Below, in pieces: positions 8,886 through 20,032 of a stretch of 64,000 nt of DNA. This DNA comes from Bacillus halotolerans. Its GTDB lineage: Bacteria > Bacillota > Bacilli > Bacillales > Bacillaceae. Each line of letters opens with the position of its first letter. Position 1 is the first letter of the stretch. Made by a program: the position numbers and the translations under genes. Under the pieces are notes generated by a model. The model saw only the letters and a program-made list of their open reading frames with translations, was not told the origin of the DNA and searched no databases. The stretch is taken from assembly GCF_001517105.1 (NCBI RefSeq), contig NZ_LPVF01000009.1, forward strand, positions 551,742 to 615,741. The letters run 5' to 3'.

Positions 8886-11300
8886 TTAGTTTGCCACAAT
8901 ATTGACAAGCTTGCCAGGCACCGCGATGATTTTACGAATGGTTTTGCCTTCAAGCTGCTCTTTGACCTTTTCATCTGCTTGAGCAAGCTGTTCGAGCTGT
9001 TCCTTCGTCGCATCTGCAGGTACCTGTAGTTTCGCTTTCACTTTTCCGTTCAGCTGAACAACGATTTCAACTTCGTCGTCAACAAGTTTTGCTTCATCAT
9101 ATACAGGCCAAGCCTCATATGCAATTGTACCGCTATGGCCCAATTTCTCCCACAGCTCTTCCGCGAGGTGAGGCGCGATAGGAGAAAGAAGCTTCACAAA
9201 GCCTTCCATATATTCCTTCGGCAGCTCTGACGCTTTATAGGCTTCGTTGATAAAGACCATCAGCTGAGAAATACCTGTGTTAAAACGCAGACCCTCATAG
9301 TGGTCTGTCACTTTCATGACTGTTTCATGATAGACGCGCTCCAATGTTTCACCGGCGCCTTCAACGATTTTGCCATTAAGCTCACCGCTGTCTTCAACAA
9401 ACAGGCGCCATACGCGGTCAAGGAAGCGGCGTGCGCCGTCTAAGCCTGATTCAGACCAGGCAATTGAAGCATCAAGCGGTCCCATGAACATTTCGTACAA
9501 TCTCAGTGTATCAGCGCCGTGAGATGCAACGATTTCATCAGGGTTGACAACGTTCCCTTTTGACTTACTCATTTTCTCGTTGTTTTCACCGAGAATCATT
9601 CCTTGGTTATACAGCTTTTGGAACGGTTCTTTCGTCGGCACTACACCGATATCATAAAGGAACTTGTGCCAGAAACGGGCATACAGAAGGTGAAGCACAG
9701 CATGCTCCGCGCCGCCGATATACATATCAACCGGAAGCCATTTTTCCATTTTCTCAGGTGATGCCAGCTGATCCGAATTGTGCGGATCAATGTAGCGCAA
9801 GAAATACCAGCAGCTTCCCGCCCATTGCGGCATTGTATTCGTTTCTCTTCTTCCTTTTTTCCCTGTTTCAGGGTCTGTTACTTCAACCCACTCTTTAATG
9901 TTCGCAAGCGGTGATTCGCCGGTGCCGCTCGGTTTGATTTCGTTTGTTTTCGGCAGAATCAGCGGCAGTTCTTCCTCCGGCACTGCTGTTGACGTTCCGT
10001 CCTCCCAATGAATGATCGGAATCGGCTCGCCCCAGTAACGCTGGCGGCTGAAGAGCCAGTCGCGCAGACGGTAAGTGACTTTCTTTTCACCGTTTTTCGT
10101 TTCTTCCAGCCAAGCGATGATTTTTTCAATCGCTTCCTGTTTATTAAGTCCGTTCAGGAAGTCAGAGTTTACGTGCTCTCCGTCGCCTGTGTACGCTTCT
10201 TCCTCAACATTTCCGCCTTTCACAACTTCCTTGACTGGAAGGCCAAATGTGTTGGCGAATTCAAAATCACGCTCATCGTGACCGGGAACAGCCATGACTG
10301 CACCTGTTCCGTATGAAGCAAGAACATAATCTGCGATCCAGATCGGCAGTTTTTCACCGTTTACAGGATTGATCGCATAAGCTCCCGTGAAGACGCCTGT
10401 CTTTGTTTTCGCGAGATCCGTGCGCTCAAGGTCACTCTTTGATTGAATTTCTTTGATATAAGCTTCAACAGCTTCTTTTTGCTCAGCAGCTGTGATTTTT
10501 TCTACCAATGCATGCTCCGGAGCAAGTACAGTGTATGTAGCGCCAAACAATGTATCAGGTCTTGTTGTAAACACCGTAAATGATTCATCATGTCCGTCTA
10601 TGCCAAAATGAACGTGCGCACCTTCAGAACGGCCGATCCAGTTGCGCTGCATGTCTTTAATGCTCTCCGGCCAATCAAGCTCTTCCAAGTCATCAAGAAG
10701 CCTGTCCGCATAAGCTGTGATTTTCAGCATCCACTGCTTCATCGGGCGTCTTTCGACCGGATGGCCGCCGCGTTCACTCTTTCCGTCGATGACTTCTTCA
10801 TTAGCAAGAACCGTACCGAGTGCAGGGCACCAGTTTACCGGCACCTCATCAACGTAAGCAAGGCCCTTTTCATAAAGCTTTAAGAAAATCCATTGTGTCC
10901 ATTTATAGTATTCAGGATCTGTCGTGTTGATTTCACGATCCCAATCATATGAAAAACCGAGCGCCTGAATTTGGCGGCGGAAATTATCAATATTCTGCTT
11001 CGTAAACACTGCCGGGTCATTCCCGGTGTCGAGAGCGTATTGCTCAGCCGGCAGACCGAATGCGTCCCAGCCCATCGGATGAAGAACGTCATACCCCTGC
11101 ATGCGCTTCATGCGGGAGAGGATATCCGTCGCTGTATAGCCTTCAGGGTGTCCGACGTGCAGACCCGCTCCAGACGGATAAGGAAACATGTCCAGCGCGT
11201 AAAATTTTTGTTTCTCATTATGATCAAGAGTGGCAAATGTTTTGTTTTCCAGCCAATAATTTTGCCATTTCTTTTCTATCTCTTTGTGCTGAAAACTCAA
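8886..11300 (-). CDS. leuS: Leucyl-tRNA synthetase
   Basis: An 804-aa class Ia synthetase that charges tRNA-Leu. The HIGH-type motif is HVGH (residues 48-51) and the KMSKS loop is [10 protein letters not shown]. The CP1 editing domain is present with the [12 protein letters not shown] and DERDFEF motifs. The length is that of the bacterial enzyme. It is preceded by a T-box leader and a good promoter, so synthesis responds to uncharged tRNA-Leu. It is a single-gene transcript ending in a strong terminator. Confidence 0.97.
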   Translation of the reverse strand: MSFQHKEIEKKWQNYWLENKTFATLDHNEKQKFYALDMFPYPSGAGLHVGHPEGYTATDILSRMKRMQGYDVLHPMGWDAFGLPAEQYALDTGNDPAVFTKQNIDNFRRQIQALGFSYDWDREINTTDPEYYKWTQWIFLKLYEKGLAYVDEVPVNWCPALGTVLANEEVIDGKSERGGHPVERRPMKQWMLKITAYADRLLDDLEELDWPESIKDMQRNWIGRSEGAHVHFGIDGHDESFTVFTTRPDTLFGATYTVLAPEHALVEKITAAEQKEAVEAYIKEIQSKSDLERTDLAKTKTGVFTGAYAINPVNGEKLPIWIADYVLASYGTGAVMAVPGHDERDFEFANTFGLPVKEVVKGGNVEEEAYTGDGEHVNSDFLNGLNKQEAIEKIIAWLEETKNGEKKVTYRLRDWLFSRQRYWGEPIPIIHWEDGTSTAVPEEELPLILPKTNEIKPSGTGESPLANIKEWVEVTDPETGKKGRRETNTMPQWAGSCWYFLRYIDPHNSDQLASPEKMEKWLPVDMYIGGAEHAVLHLLYARFWHKFLYDIGVVPTKEPFQKLYNQGMILGENNEKMSKSKGNVVNPDEIVASHGADTLRLYEMFMGPLDASIAWSESGLDGARRFLDRVWRLFVEDSGELNGKIVEGAGETLERVYHETVMKVTDHYEGLRFNTGISQLMVFINEAYKASELPKEYMEGFVKLLSPIAPHLAEELWEKLGHSGTIAYEAWPVYDEAKLVDDEVEIVVQLNGKVKAKLQVPADATKEQLEQLAQADEKVKEQLEGKTIRKIIAVPGKLVNIVAN

Positions 11301-11387
11301 AGTAAAAACCTCCTTCTGATTGAATACGGCGTTTTATGGTTCAAGTATTGACGCGAAAGGGACAATTATATTCAGAATATTCCCAAA

Positions 11388-11640
11388 CTAAAAAAAACTC
11401 CCTCATCCCTAAAAGGGACGAGAGACTTTCGTTTTCCCGCGGTACCACCCTCGTTAGCGCGGCAGACGCCGCACTCACTTGATACTTTTAACGCAGTTAT
11501 GCGTCAGCGGCTTTTCACCGCTGCAACTCTGAGGTGAGTTCGGAAACAAACTTGATTGACTTTCACCAGCCGTCAACTCTCTGAAACAATATCTGCTTCT
11601 TACTGCTCCTCTTCATTGTTCTTATCGCAACCGTAATCTT
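11388..11640 (-). promoter_or_regulatory. T-box leader of leuS
   Basis: Tandem hairpin leader carrying the invariant T-box GGTGGTACCGCGGG (11436-11449) that pairs with the tRNA acceptor end. The specifier loop contains GAACTCACC with CTC (Leu codon) at 11536-11538. The AG-bulge/AGTAA-type apical sequence lies further upstream. A terminator stem (11390-11424, CCC TTTTAG GGG followed by eight T) competes with the antiterminator. This leader fills most of the 428-nt gap between leuS and ytvB. Confidence 0.93.
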
Positions 11641-11646
11641 AACTGT

Positions 11647-11675
11647 ATTTTATAGAATTCTGTTCATAAGTGCAA
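11647..11675 (-). promoter_or_regulatory. Sigma-A promoter of leuS
   Basis: TTGCAC, 17-nt spacer, TAAAAT on the minus strand, just upstream of the T-box RNA. Confidence 0.75.
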
Positions 11676-11728
11676 GCAGGTTTGTATACAATGGGAATGT
11701 ACCCTGAACGGGCGAAGATTGAGGACAA

Positions 11729-12067
11729 TTATTCTGGTGGAGTTTTGGTTTGACGTTTCGACTCGGCCGGTTCGCCGCCGCTGTTCATTTCTCTTACAAA
11801 ATCAAAGCTTCTGAGAACAGCTTCACCGCCGTAGCCTGAGATAATGGATAAGATGACAAGTTGAATTCCTGAATCGGGGTCAGCGGATAATACAAGTAAA
11901 ATGGAAGCTGTCATGCCGATAAACCAATCTTCCAAAAATCCAAGGTAGATAAACCGCTTCGTCATTCTGGGCTTCTCCAGCCTGCCTCTCTTTTTCACAT
12001 GACCGAGAATCCCCATGATTCCTCCAATTACACAAGCAATAAGTACCTGATGCAGCATCTTCATCAT
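11729..12067 (-). CDS. ytvB: Small membrane protein of unknown function
   Basis: 112 aa with two or three hydrophobic segments (HQVLIACVIGGIMGILG near the N-terminus; FIGMTASILLVLSA and IQLVILSIISGYGGEAVL in the middle) and a hydrophilic, charged C-terminal tail rich in K/E/P. The layout recalls small phage-holin-like or DUF4257-type proteins, but no function is established. Two adjacent ATG codons (12067, 12064) follow AGGAAGGTG; the frame extends further upstream without a ribosome-binding site. It is divergent from ytvA, separated by about 400 nt. Confidence 0.72.
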   Translation of the reverse strand: MMKMLHQVLIACVIGGIMGILGHVKKRGRLEKPRMTKRFIYLGFLEDWFIGMTASILLVLSADPDSGIQLVILSIISGYGGEAVLRSFDFVREMNSGGEPAESKRQTKTPPE

Positions 12068-12466
12068 CACCTTCCTAAAGCCCTTATTTCGTAAAGCGAC
12101 TTCAGGCCATCCAGCCCCCTTAAACGATTCCGATGATTTTCGATATCTACATACTGGCAAATCTGAAAAAAGCTTGTTTCTTCCATTATATGTGAACACA
12201 TGATCGGTAAGCTTGATGCATTAGATTCATTTTTCACCCAGTGACATTGACCTAGTCACCTAGTTAGCATATAGAAACCTTTCCGTTCATATGTTCAAAG
12301 TCTGTTCTTATTTTTAGTGTATACGAGGACAAGCCCTAATGACAAACAGCAAACTGCGCTTGCTTGAATCAGAACATGTGTTGTGCTACGGTTACTGTAG
12401 AATTCATTAAAAAAAGGGGAATATCAGGCTTTCGCATAGCAAGCTGGCGGCCTAAGGGGGAATTAT

Positions 12467-13252
12467 ATGGCTAGTTTTCAATCATTCGGAATAAAAGGAC
12501 AGCTGGACGTCATCAAAAAAGCGCTTGATCACGCGCGAGTCGGCGTAGTGATTACAGATCCTTCACTTGAAGATAATCCGATTGTCTACGTAAACCAAGG
12601 CTTTGTTCAAATGACCGGCTATGAGGCCGAGGAAATTTTAGGGAAGAACTGCCGCTTCTTACAGGGAAAAGATACAGACGCTGGTGAAGTGGACAGCATC
12701 AGAGCCGGTTTACAAAATAAAGAACCGGTTACAGTTCAGATTCAAAACTACAAAAAAGACGGAACGATGTTCTGGAATGAGTTAAATATTGATCCGCTGG
12801 AAATAGAAGACAAAACCTATTTTGTCGGAATTCAAAAAGACATCACCAAGCAAAAAGAGTATGAAAAGCTTCTCGAGGATTCCCTCACAGAAATTACTGC
12901 ACTTTCAACTCCTATTGTGCCGATTCGCAACGGCATTTCGGCTCTTCCGCTAGTCGGCAACCTGACAGAGGAGCGATTTAATTCCATCGTCAGCACATTG
13001 ACGAATATCTTATCAACATCCAAAGATGATTATTTGATCATTGATTTATCAGGATTGGCACAAGTAAATGAACAAACCGCCGACCAGATTTTCAAGCTGA
13101 GCCATTTGCTGAAATTGACCGGAACCGAATTAATCATTACCGGCATTAAGCCCGAATTGGCCATGAAGATGAATAAACTGGATGCCAATTTCTCATCGCT
13201 GAAAACATATTCTAATGTAAAGGATGCCGTGAACGTGCTTCCGATTATGTAA
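12467..13252 (+). CDS. ytvA: Blue-light photoreceptor, LOV-STAS protein
   Basis: 261 aa. The N-terminal LOV (PAS) domain binds FMN; the photoactive cysteine is C62 in GKNCRFLQ. A linker helix (about residues 130-147) leads to a C-terminal STAS domain (about 148-258) like those of the RsbR stressosome proteins. In B. subtilis it activates the sigma-B general stress response in light. The ATG follows AAGGGGG. The GTP-binding-like [17 protein letters not shown] segment characterises the STAS domain. Single gene ending in a terminator shared with convergent yttB. Confidence 0.96.
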   Translation: MASFQSFGIKGQLDVIKKALDHARVGVVITDPSLEDNPIVYVNQGFVQMTGYEAEEILGKNCRFLQGKDTDAGEVDSIRAGLQNKEPVTVQIQNYKKDGTMFWNELNIDPLEIEDKTYFVGIQKDITKQKEYEKLLEDSLTEITALSTPIVPIRNGISALPLVGNLTEERFNSIVSTLTNILSTSKDDYLIIDLSGLAQVNEQTADQIFKLSHLLKLTGTELIITGIKPELAMKMNKLDANFSSLKTYSNVKDAVNVLPIM

Positions 13253-13283
13253 AAAGATCCCGCTCATCCGGCGGGATCTTTCT
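13251..13283. terminator. Bidirectional terminator between ytvA and yttB
   Basis: Stem AAAGATCCCGC / GCGGGATCTTT; A-run and T-run on the two flanks serve both convergent genes. Confidence 0.88.
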
Positions 13284-14476
13284 TATGAAGAAACTGAAGC
13301 TTGCTTATTCGCTTTATCAGCTGATTTTAACCGTTTGTCGTATAAAATCGTCGTGGCTATGCTGATCATAAGCAAAACCAAAAGTGATAAAACAAGAGCG
13401 TGAATGCCGGAATGATCGACGAGCACTCCTCCGAACAAAGGCCCTATCATTCTGCCACCTGTCGCAGCGCTGTTCACAAACCCTTGATAAAACCCTTCTT
13501 TCCCTTTAGGCGCAAGCTGATTGGCAATCGTCGGCACGGCAGGCCAAACAAGCATTTCCCCGATGGTCAAGATCACCATGGCAGCCAGAAACATTGGAAA
13601 TTGCTTCGCAGTCAGCAGCATGCTGTAAGACACAATAAAAATGACAAAACCAATGATCATTTGCGCTTTCAGCGACTCAGCCCATTTTTTCACAAAAAAG
13701 CTGACAAGCGGCTGTCCAACCACAATTAAAATTCCGTTTATCGTCCACAGCACACTATATAAAGAAAGAGACATTCCGATGCTTTGCGTGTACGATGCAA
13801 TGGTGGTAGACCATTGAGAATATGCGAGCCATCCGAGCACATACCCGCTGCTCAATATGACCAGAGCCGTAAATTTCGCTTTGCTGCTTACAGCGTCATA
13901 ATCAAGCACAGACGTTTGAGACACATCCTTCGTCTGAATGTTTCGAAATCCGAAATATACAATAAAGAAAAAGACCACATACAGCGCAGCGTTCGCCAAA
14001 AATACGTATGAAAACGAGAAAGATGCCACCACGCCGCCAAGCGCAGAACCGACGGCAACACCTGCGTTTTGCGCGACATAAATCGCATTAAATGCCCTTC
14101 TTCCCCCTTCAGGCCACACTGATCCAGCCATTGCGTAACTGGCCGGAAAAACAACACCAGAACCAAACCCGACAATCGTAAGCAGCACAATATAAAACGG
14201 CCAATCATGAAAAAAGACGAGACCCACCAGACTTGCTAACGTAATCGCAATTCCGAGCATGATGGATTTGAACCCGCCGATTTTATCAAACAAAAACCCG
14301 CCGCATAAATTCCCTGCCACACTGGCGCCGGAATTCAGCATAAGGACAATCCCCGCGACCGTTAACGACTTTCCTAAATGATTATGAATATAGATCGTGT
14401 TAAGCGGCCATAAAAAGGATGCCCCTGTCACATTAATAAACATCCCTATCACTAAAATTTTCAATGCGCGCGGCAT
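13283..14476 (-). CDS. yttB: Major facilitator superfamily transporter, putative drug exporter
   Basis: 397 aa with about 12 predicted membrane segments. The MFS loop 2-3 motif appears as GGFLFDKIGGFKSIM (about residues 59-73), and a motif-C-like GFGSGVVFPASYAMAG lies in helix 4-5. It resembles the MdtG/multidrug-resistance branch; the substrate is not deducible. ATG start after AAAGGGGGA. It is alone on the minus strand, divergent from yttA. Confidence 0.85.
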   Translation of the reverse strand: MPRALKILVIGMFINVTGASFLWPLNTIYIHNHLGKSLTVAGIVLMLNSGASVAGNLCGGFLFDKIGGFKSIMLGIAITLASLVGLVFFHDWPFYIVLLTIVGFGSGVVFPASYAMAGSVWPEGGRRAFNAIYVAQNAGVAVGSALGGVVASFSFSYVFLANAALYVVFFFIVYFGFRNIQTKDVSQTSVLDYDAVSSKAKFTALVILSSGYVLGWLAYSQWSTTIASYTQSIGMSLSLYSVLWTINGILIVVGQPLVSFFVKKWAESLKAQMIIGFVIFIVSYSMLLTAKQFPMFLAAMVILTIGEMLVWPAVPTIANQLAPKGKEGFYQGFVNSAATGGRMIGPLFGGVLVDHSGIHALVLSLLVLLMISIATTILYDKRLKSADKANKQASVSS

Positions 14477-14665
14477 ACTGATCCCCCTTTCTTATCTATA
14501 AAAGCTCATGAAAAAACGGAAACCTCAACAGGCTCCGTACGAATCCAGTTATCATAGCACATTCATTCTATCTGTCTATCTCATATTTTTCAACAGATGA
14601 GTGTGAAAAAATCTAACAAATATTGTTCGAAAATTGTAAAATAAATAGAAAAAGGGGTAATTTTC

Positions 14666-15412
14666 ATGGAAATGGCATTCGCATTCCTCGGTTTTTTTGT
14701 ATTTCTCTTTTCGCTTGGCTATGGAGTGTACCATCTCGTCAGATATGTGCTGAAAAAAGAAAAACGATTCTCTAAAAAACTCTTTTGGCCGCTTTTTATT
14801 GGAGGTCTCATTCTGCTCTTCACCGGAGCAGCTTTGTCAGAACCTGACGCTGCCGCAGCAAATGCCGATAAAAAATATTCAGCACTAAACACTGAATATA
14901 AAAGTCTTAAACAAGAGCATGAAGCACTTGAGAAAGAGTATGAAGCCATCAGCTCTGAAGCAAAGAAACTGAAAGACGACACAAAAGATCAAGATAAGCT
15001 CAAGCAGCTGGAGAAAGAAAATAGTGAACTAAAAAAGACTCAGAAATCATTAAAAGCAGAAAATAAAGAACTTCAAGAAAAACAAAAACAGCTCAAAGAT
15101 GATACCAAAACAGCAAAGGCTGAAAATGAAACCCTTCAACAAGATAAAACAAAACTTGAAAAGCAATTAAAAGAGGCACAAAACCGAACAGCCAGCACAA
15201 AAGAAAACAGTGAACATTCTTCAACCAGCACAAATAAAAGCAACGAAACCAGCTCAGCTGATACAGCAGAAGGCTGTCTTATCAAAGGCAGCAAAAACGG
15301 CATTTATCATACGCCGGGCAGTACATACTATGACCGGACGACAGACCCTGCTGAAATGTTTTGTTCAGTTAAAGAGGCTGAGGCAGCCGGGTATCGGGCG
15401 CCGAAACGATAA
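14666..15412 (+). CDS. yttA: Membrane-anchored coiled-coil protein with C-terminal small Cys domain
   Basis: 248 aa. Two N-terminal membrane segments (about residues 1-25 and 40-58) are followed by a long, highly charged coiled coil (about 65-175, heptads of L/E/K), a Ser/Thr/Asn-rich linker, and a 45-residue C-terminal domain: [37 protein letters not shown]. The last part looks like the small domain often appended to thermonuclease-like extracellular proteins (two cysteines, DRT...FCS..EA...GYR). The topology would place the coiled coil and this domain on the same side of the membrane. Function is unknown; the start follows AAAGGGG. Confidence 0.78.
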   Translation: MEMAFAFLGFFVFLFSLGYGVYHLVRYVLKKEKRFSKKLFWPLFIGGLILLFTGAALSEPDAAAANADKKYSALNTEYKSLKQEHEALEKEYEAISSEAKKLKDDTKDQDKLKQLEKENSELKKTQKSLKAENKELQEKQKQLKDDTKTAKAENETLQQDKTKLEKQLKEAQNRTASTKENSEHSSTSTNKSNETSSADTAEGCLIKGSKNGIYHTPGSTYYDRTTDPAEMFCSVKEAEAAGYRAPKR

Positions 15413-15413
15413 A

Positions 15414-15445
15414 CAAAAAAGCTCCAGTTTTTCTGGAGCTTTTAC
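15414..15445. terminator. Bidirectional terminator between yttA and bceB
   Basis: Stem AAAAGCTCCAG / CTGGAGCTTTT with T-runs both ways; the genes are convergent. Confidence 0.88.
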
Positions 15446-15449
15446 TGTT

Positions 15450-17390
15450 TTACAATGCCGACTTAATCACCTTTTTATAATAAAGAACCGACAGAATACC
15501 GAAAATAGAATAGAGTGCAGTATATAACACCATCACCATAATCATCGGCGACCATACCTCTGATCCGAATAAGAACCAGCCGGATTGAACGGCAAAATAA
15601 CTGTGAAAGAGGCCGATCACCAATGGAATGCCGAAGTTATACATTTGCTTGATGCGTATCCCCTTCAGCAGGTCTCCCTGTGTAAAACCGAGTTTTCTTA
15701 GGATGGTATAATTCGGTTTTTCTTCTTCACTTTCACCCATTTGTTTAAAGTAAAGGATACACCCCGAGGTGATGAGAAATGTTAATCCTAAGAAACCAAC
15801 GATGAACATGACCATACCAAAAAGAGATTTTTGCGCTATACTTGTATCCAGCCTTGATAAATGCAGGTCTTTCTTGTTGACCTTTTGAAAAAGCTCATTT
15901 GCTTTTTCAAGCTGATCTCCATGTTTCATATTGATGCCGATAAATTCAGATTGCGCCAGCTGAATGCGAGGGTCTTTATCTTTATTCAGCTGTTTAAACA
16001 GGTTGTCATCCACTATGACTGCGGGCATTCCCCCGGCTGTAAACGTGTAGGATACAAGAAACTCTTCTCTTAATCCTTTATAGTGTAATGATTGTGTCTC
16101 ATTCTTGCTTTTGACTTTAATGCTGCCGGAGTCTTTTAATACCATTATTTTTTGCAGCAAATCAGTGTATCCTGAGAAAACCGCCTCCCCAGCCGCCACA
16201 TCGACTCCTTTTACATCTTTATCGCTAACAACAGCGAGCTGTGTGTTACCGGGATCGCCCTGCATCTCTTTCTGGGTTCCATCCATGATATTTGTGAGAT
16301 CAAAAGACGATTGCAGGACAGGCATTTCTTTTTTGACGTACGACATGTCATTTTCACTCAAACTGCTTTCAAATCGTTTGGCATCTTTCTCATTCATGAA
16401 TGAAAAATCCGCCGCTACATTTTGTTCAGCAGTCTTTTCTGCCGAGTAATACGAAATATAGGCAAGGGATAACAGCCCGATGGCCAGCGCTGAAACGGTT
16501 GTGATAATTGTCAGCAGCAAAGCGTTCGATTTCATCCTGAACATAATCGATGACAGTGACAGAACCTCTGAGATATTCAAGTACCCGCCCTTGCTTTTCC
16601 GAATGATGTTCGAGATAAACGTAACCGATCCTTTATAAAAGAGAAACGTCCCGATAATGACGGACCCTAAGATAAAACTCATTGCGAAAAACAGTTCATT
16701 TATAGTCTTGAATTTTCCGCTAAACAGCTCGGAAGACACGTAGTATCCCGTTAAAATCAACACGATGCCCAGCGCCCCGATCAGCATCTGAAAAAAAGAG
16801 ATTCTCTTCACTTTATCCTCAGTGGAAGATGTTACTTTAAACAAAGATAAAATGCTTTGTTTTTTGATAAACGTATAATTCATGATCATAATCAAAAGGT
16901 AAATGCCGCAGAACACAATGATTGTTTGAACCAAAGCTTGCCCAGAAAAATGCAGTTTCGCATCAGCTTTGACATCGACGATTTTGAACAAGATCATGAG
17001 CACAAGCTTTGAGATTGAAAATCCGGCAAAAACCCCGATGGCTAACGAGCCGAAATACAGCATGATATTTTCCGCACTTAAGATACGAAAGATTTTGTGC
17101 TTTGTCATTCCGATTAATTGAAACAGCCCGATCTCTTTACTCCGCCTTTTAATAAAAATGGTATTGGCGTACAAAATAAAGATTGATACAACAGCCACAA
17201 GCAAAATTGAAGCGGTTTTAATAGCCGCCGCGCCTTTAATGGAAGCTTTTACTTCATTAATGGCCGGGTCATATTGGAGTGTGACAAATGCGAAATAAAG
17301 CGCCACACTAAAGATTAAAGCAAACACATAGAGATAATAATTCCTGATATTCTTTTTCAGATTTCGCAGAATGAGCTGATTAATATTCAT
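15450..17390 (-). CDS. bceB: Bacitracin-sensing/export ABC transporter permease
   Basis: 646-aa FtsX-type permease of the BceAB family with 10 predicted membrane segments and a large extracellular domain of about 200 residues between helices 7 and 8 (about residues 310-525), the region that recognises target peptide antibiotics with their undecaprenyl-pyrophosphate cycle targets. An FtsX-type segment, [19 protein letters not shown] (residues 84-102), is seen. It overlaps bceA by 11 nt. With BceA it frees lipid carrier from bacitracin and signals flux to BceS. Confidence 0.95.
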   Translation of the reverse strand: MNINQLILRNLKKNIRNYYLYVFALIFSVALYFAFVTLQYDPAINEVKASIKGAAAIKTASILLVAVVSIFILYANTIFIKRRSKEIGLFQLIGMTKHKIFRILSAENIMLYFGSLAIGVFAGFSISKLVLMILFKIVDVKADAKLHFSGQALVQTIIVFCGIYLLIMIMNYTFIKKQSILSLFKVTSSTEDKVKRISFFQMLIGALGIVLILTGYYVSSELFSGKFKTINELFFAMSFILGSVIIGTFLFYKGSVTFISNIIRKSKGGYLNISEVLSLSSIMFRMKSNALLLTIITTVSALAIGLLSLAYISYYSAEKTAEQNVAADFSFMNEKDAKRFESSLSENDMSYVKKEMPVLQSSFDLTNIMDGTQKEMQGDPGNTQLAVVSDKDVKGVDVAAGEAVFSGYTDLLQKIMVLKDSGSIKVKSKNETQSLHYKGLREEFLVSYTFTAGGMPAVIVDDNLFKQLNKDKDPRIQLAQSEFIGINMKHGDQLEKANELFQKVNKKDLHLSRLDTSIAQKSLFGMVMFIVGFLGLTFLITSGCILYFKQMGESEEEKPNYTILRKLGFTQGDLLKGIRIKQMYNFGIPLVIGLFHSYFAVQSGWFLFGSEVWSPMIMVMVLYTALYSIFGILSVLYYKKVIKSAL

Positions 17391-18141
17391 GCTGCACCCC
17401 GCCTAACACGCCTTGTGTTTTCATGATATCCTGGAAAAACGTCTGCCTGTCTTGGCCCCCTTTATTCAGCTGCGTATACATCAGGCCATCCTTAATAAAA
17501 ATGACTCTGCCGCAGTAGCTCGCTGCAACGGGATCATGGGTAACCATAATAATGGTGGCGCTGCGTTTTTGATTGAGCTGGCTCAGCTTGTTTAATAGAT
17601 CAGAGGCCGATTTCGAATCAAGCGCGCCGGTCGGTTCATCAGCGAATATAATGCTCGGGTCATGAATAAACGCTCTCCCGGCGGATGTTCTCTGCTTCTG
17701 GCCGCCGGAAATTTCATTCGGATACTTATCCCGCAATTCATAAATTCCCAATTCCTTGGCCACTTCCTCAAACTTGCGGTTTGCTTCCTTTTTTGATATT
17801 TTCGTGATCGATAACGGCAGAAGAATATTTTCTTTCACTGTTAATGTGTCTAACAAATTGTAATCTTGAAAGATAAAGCCTAAGTGCTGTTTTCTAAATT
17901 CAGCCAGCTGCTTTTCCTTCAAGGACGTCATTTCGTTTCCGTTAATATTGATCGTTCCTTGGCTGACCTTATCAATCGAGGACAGAACGTTAAGCAAAGT
18001 CGTTTTGCCTGACCCTGAAGCACCCATAATACTGACGAATTCGCCCTTTTCAATGTGAATATCGATGCCCTTCAGCACTTCCTGTTTATTTAGCTTGTTA
18101 CCATAGCTTTTTCGAATTTTATTCGCTTCTAAAATCATCAT
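17380..18141 (-). CDS. bceA: Bacitracin ABC transporter ATP-binding protein
   Basis: 253-aa ABC ATPase: Walker [11 protein letters not shown]-loop FQDYNLL, signature ISGGQKQR, Walker [15 protein letters not shown]-loop MVTHD. The start at 18141 (tandem ATG ATG) is preceded by AAAGGAG about 9 nt away; a longer frame runs into the intergenic region and contains the BceR operator, so it is rejected. Works with BceB; expression is induced through BceRS. Confidence 0.95.
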   Translation of the reverse strand: MMILEANKIRKSYGNKLNKQEVLKGIDIHIEKGEFVSIMGASGSGKTTLLNVLSSIDKVSQGTININGNEMTSLKEKQLAEFRKQHLGFIFQDYNLLDTLTVKENILLPLSITKISKKEANRKFEEVAKELGIYELRDKYPNEISGGQKQRTSAGRAFIHDPSIIFADEPTGALDSKSASDLLNKLSQLNQKRSATIIMVTHDPVAASYCGRVIFIKDGLMYTQLNKGGQDRQTFFQDIMKTQGVLGGVQHEY

Positions 18142-18229
18142 TTCCGTAGTCTCCTTTATATTGGATACTGTTATTATAAAAAGGATTGCCGGGCTTTTCC
18201 TTCGATTAGGCGAACAAAAAAGAAAAGCA

Positions 18230-18247
18230 TGTGACATTTTCGTCACA
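18230..18247 (-). promoter_or_regulatory. BceR operator upstream of bceAB
   Basis: Perfect inverted repeat TGTGAC-N6-GTCACA, about 90 nt upstream of the bceA start. It overlaps the last codons of bceS. The position and symmetry fit the response-regulator site for BceR-type regulators. Confidence 0.75.
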
Positions 18248-19247
18248 CGCTAATAACACGTTCGAATTGATTTCGTTTCGGAAAGGTTAAAGTAAAGGTT
18301 GTTCCATCCCCAAGCTCTGAATGGACATCGATATCGATCAGCAACGGTCCTGCGGCTCTCTTCACCAGATACAGCCCCATGCCTGTAGAAGACTGATTAT
18401 GATGATCGGTTGTAGATGTAAACCCTTTATCAAAAATTCGTGAGACATCTTTCCTGTCAATGCCCCGTCCAAAATCTTTCACCTCAAGAACCTTCCGTTC
18501 GTCTTTTTCATAGCTGTTGATCACAATATCAGCGGCTTCACTGTATTTTACGGCGTTGGTCAGCAACTGCCTGATGATAAAGGCCAGCCATTTCGCATCG
18601 CTTAAGACTTCCTCTGCCTCCAGCTGAATGTCAAAACCGATTCCTTTCTGTATACACCACGATTGCAAGTCTCTGATCTCTTTGATAATCAAGGGCTTAA
18701 GCTTGATCATCTCTAAAGACAGATCATTTTCGATAAAGGACATGCGCTTTTGATGAAGCTGCTGATCAAGAAGCAGATGGATGCGCAGCCACTCATACGA
18801 TAGCTGGGATTTTAATGATGGGTCTTCCATACGATCGATGATTAAATGCAGCGCTGTTAATGGCGTTTTGACCTCATGTATCCACGCCATCAGTTCATCT
18901 TTTTCATTTTCTAATGCCAAGCGATTCCGCAATGCAGATTGCTTCAATTGTTCCGTTTGTCCGGTGAGGCTATTTTCAATCATCACTTCAAACGGCGTCT
19001 CCGGTTCACTTATGGCTGTGACATCAAGATTATTTTCCCATTCTTCGAGGCTTTTATAGAATGCGGTTTCTTTCCGAAAACGGATAATAACAAACACAAC
19101 AAAGATCATGACACACAAATAAACAATATAAAGAACATTTTTAAATGGAATAGACGGATCGACAAAAGCAATCAGCAAAATCAGAATTTGCTGCAGCAAA
19201 AATGCGGCAATCCAGCTTCGTCTTTCGATGAGGAATGCTTTAATCAT
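18243..19247 (-). CDS. bceS: Intramembrane-sensing histidine kinase
   Basis: 334 aa. Two N-terminal membrane segments (about residues 12-29 and 38-56) are joined by a very short outer loop, so stimulus comes from the BceB transporter rather than a sensor domain. The phospho-accepting histidine is H124 in [14 protein letters not shown]-terminal HATPase domain has the N box (LLTNAVKYS) and G boxes ([16 protein letters not shown]). The start at 19247 (MIKAFLIE) overlaps the bceR stop by 8 nt. A longer open frame to 19349 lies inside bceR and is not used. Confidence 0.94.
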   Translation of the reverse strand: MIKAFLIERRSWIAAFLLQQILILLIAFVDPSIPFKNVLYIVYLCVMIFVVFVIIRFRKETAFYKSLEEWENNLDVTAISEPETPFEVMIENSLTGQTEQLKQSALRNRLALENEKDELMAWIHEVKTPLTALHLIIDRMEDPSLKSQLSYEWLRIHLLLDQQLHQKRMSFIENDLSLEMIKLKPLIIKEIRDLQSWCIQKGIGFDIQLEAEEVLSDAKWLAFIIRQLLTNAVKYSEAADIVINSYEKDERKVLEVKDFGRGIDRKDVSRIFDKGFTSTTDHHNQSSTGMGLYLVKRAAGPLLIDIDVHSELGDGTTFTLTFPKRNQFERVISV

Positions 19248-19944
19248 AGAAATGATCCTGTTCCTTCGCCATGTAGCCTTGGCCGACTTTCGTCTCGATA
19301 TATGTTCCAAGCTGCAGTTCGTCCAGTTTTTTCCGCAGGCGGTTGACATTGACGGTCAGCGTATTATCGCTGACAAAACGCTCGTCATTCCACAAGCTTC
19401 TGATCAGCTCTTCCCGGCTGACGATCTTGTTTTTTTGTACTATTAGCTGTTTTAGAATAAACATTTCATTTTTAGTCAGTTCAACAGAGCCTTCGTCATT
19501 GCTGACGAGGTTCTGCTCCGCGTCTATGGCAGCCCCGCACCATGTTTTGATCGTGCTCGGCTCCGTATTATAATGATGCACGCGCCGGAAAATCGCTTGG
19601 ATTTTCGCAATCAGCACATCAAAATGAAACGGCTTTTGAATAAAGTCATCCGCTCCCAACTGCATCGACATGACCATATCAGCAGGGTGGTCACGAGAGG
19701 ATAAAAAGAGAATCGGAACATTTGACCGGGAACGAATCAGCCGGCACCAATGAAACCCGTCAAATTTAGGGAGCTGAACATCAATAATGACGCAATCGGG
19801 TTTGATTGACGCAAATTCCTGCATTACTTGGCTGAAATCCTGTATGCCGTATACATCATAGGACCATCCCGTTAAGCGCTCCTTGATTTCATGAAACAGC
19901 GATTTATCATCTTCTATCAGCAAAAGTTTAAACAATGGACTCAC
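19240..19944 (-). CDS. bceR: OmpR-family response regulator for bacitracin resistance
   Basis: About 231-234 aa. Receiver domain with the acidic pocket IEDD, the phospho-acceptor Asp in VIIDVQLP and conserved Lys in QKPF; C-terminal winged helix of the OmpR type (SDNTLTVNVNRLRKKL). The GTG at 19944 has an AAGGA 9 nt upstream; the TTG three codons later (19935) is an alternative, giving 231 aa. First gene of bceRS; it activates bceAB. Confidence 0.93.
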   Translation of the reverse strand: MSPLFKLLLIEDDKSLFHEIKERLTGWSYDVYGIQDFSQVMQEFASIKPDCVIIDVQLPKFDGFHWCRLIRSRSNVPILFLSSRDHPADMVMSMQLGADDFIQKPFHFDVLIAKIQAIFRRVHHYNTEPSTIKTWCGAAIDAEQNLVSNDEGSVELTKNEMFILKQLIVQKNKIVSREELIRSLWNDERFVSDNTLTVNVNRLRKKLDELQLGTYIETKVGQGYMAKEQDHFYD

Positions 19945-19999
19945 CGCACTTTTTCCTTTTTTATCAAGTGTATAGCAAATCTTGTTGATGCGCTATACA

Positions 20000-20029
20000 G
20001 AAAAGCCGGCTGGTTCAGCCGGCTTTTTC
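20000..20029 (-). terminator. Terminator downstream of ytrF
   Basis: Stem AAAAGCCGGC / GCCGGCTTTTT around a TGGTTCA loop, between ytrF and bceR, separating the two minus-strand modules. Confidence 0.8.
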
Positions 20030-20032
20030 TGA

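Noticed and set aside
12400-12425. Sigma-B promoter for ytvA (GGGGAATAT as -10)
   Set aside because: A GGGAAT is present, but the nearest GTTA-type -35 is about 20 nt away, too far for sigma-B; not called although sigma-B control of ytvA is known.
18142-18246. N-terminal extension of BceA by 35 residues
   Set aside because: The extension runs through the BceR operator and promoter region and has no Shine-Dalgarno sequence.
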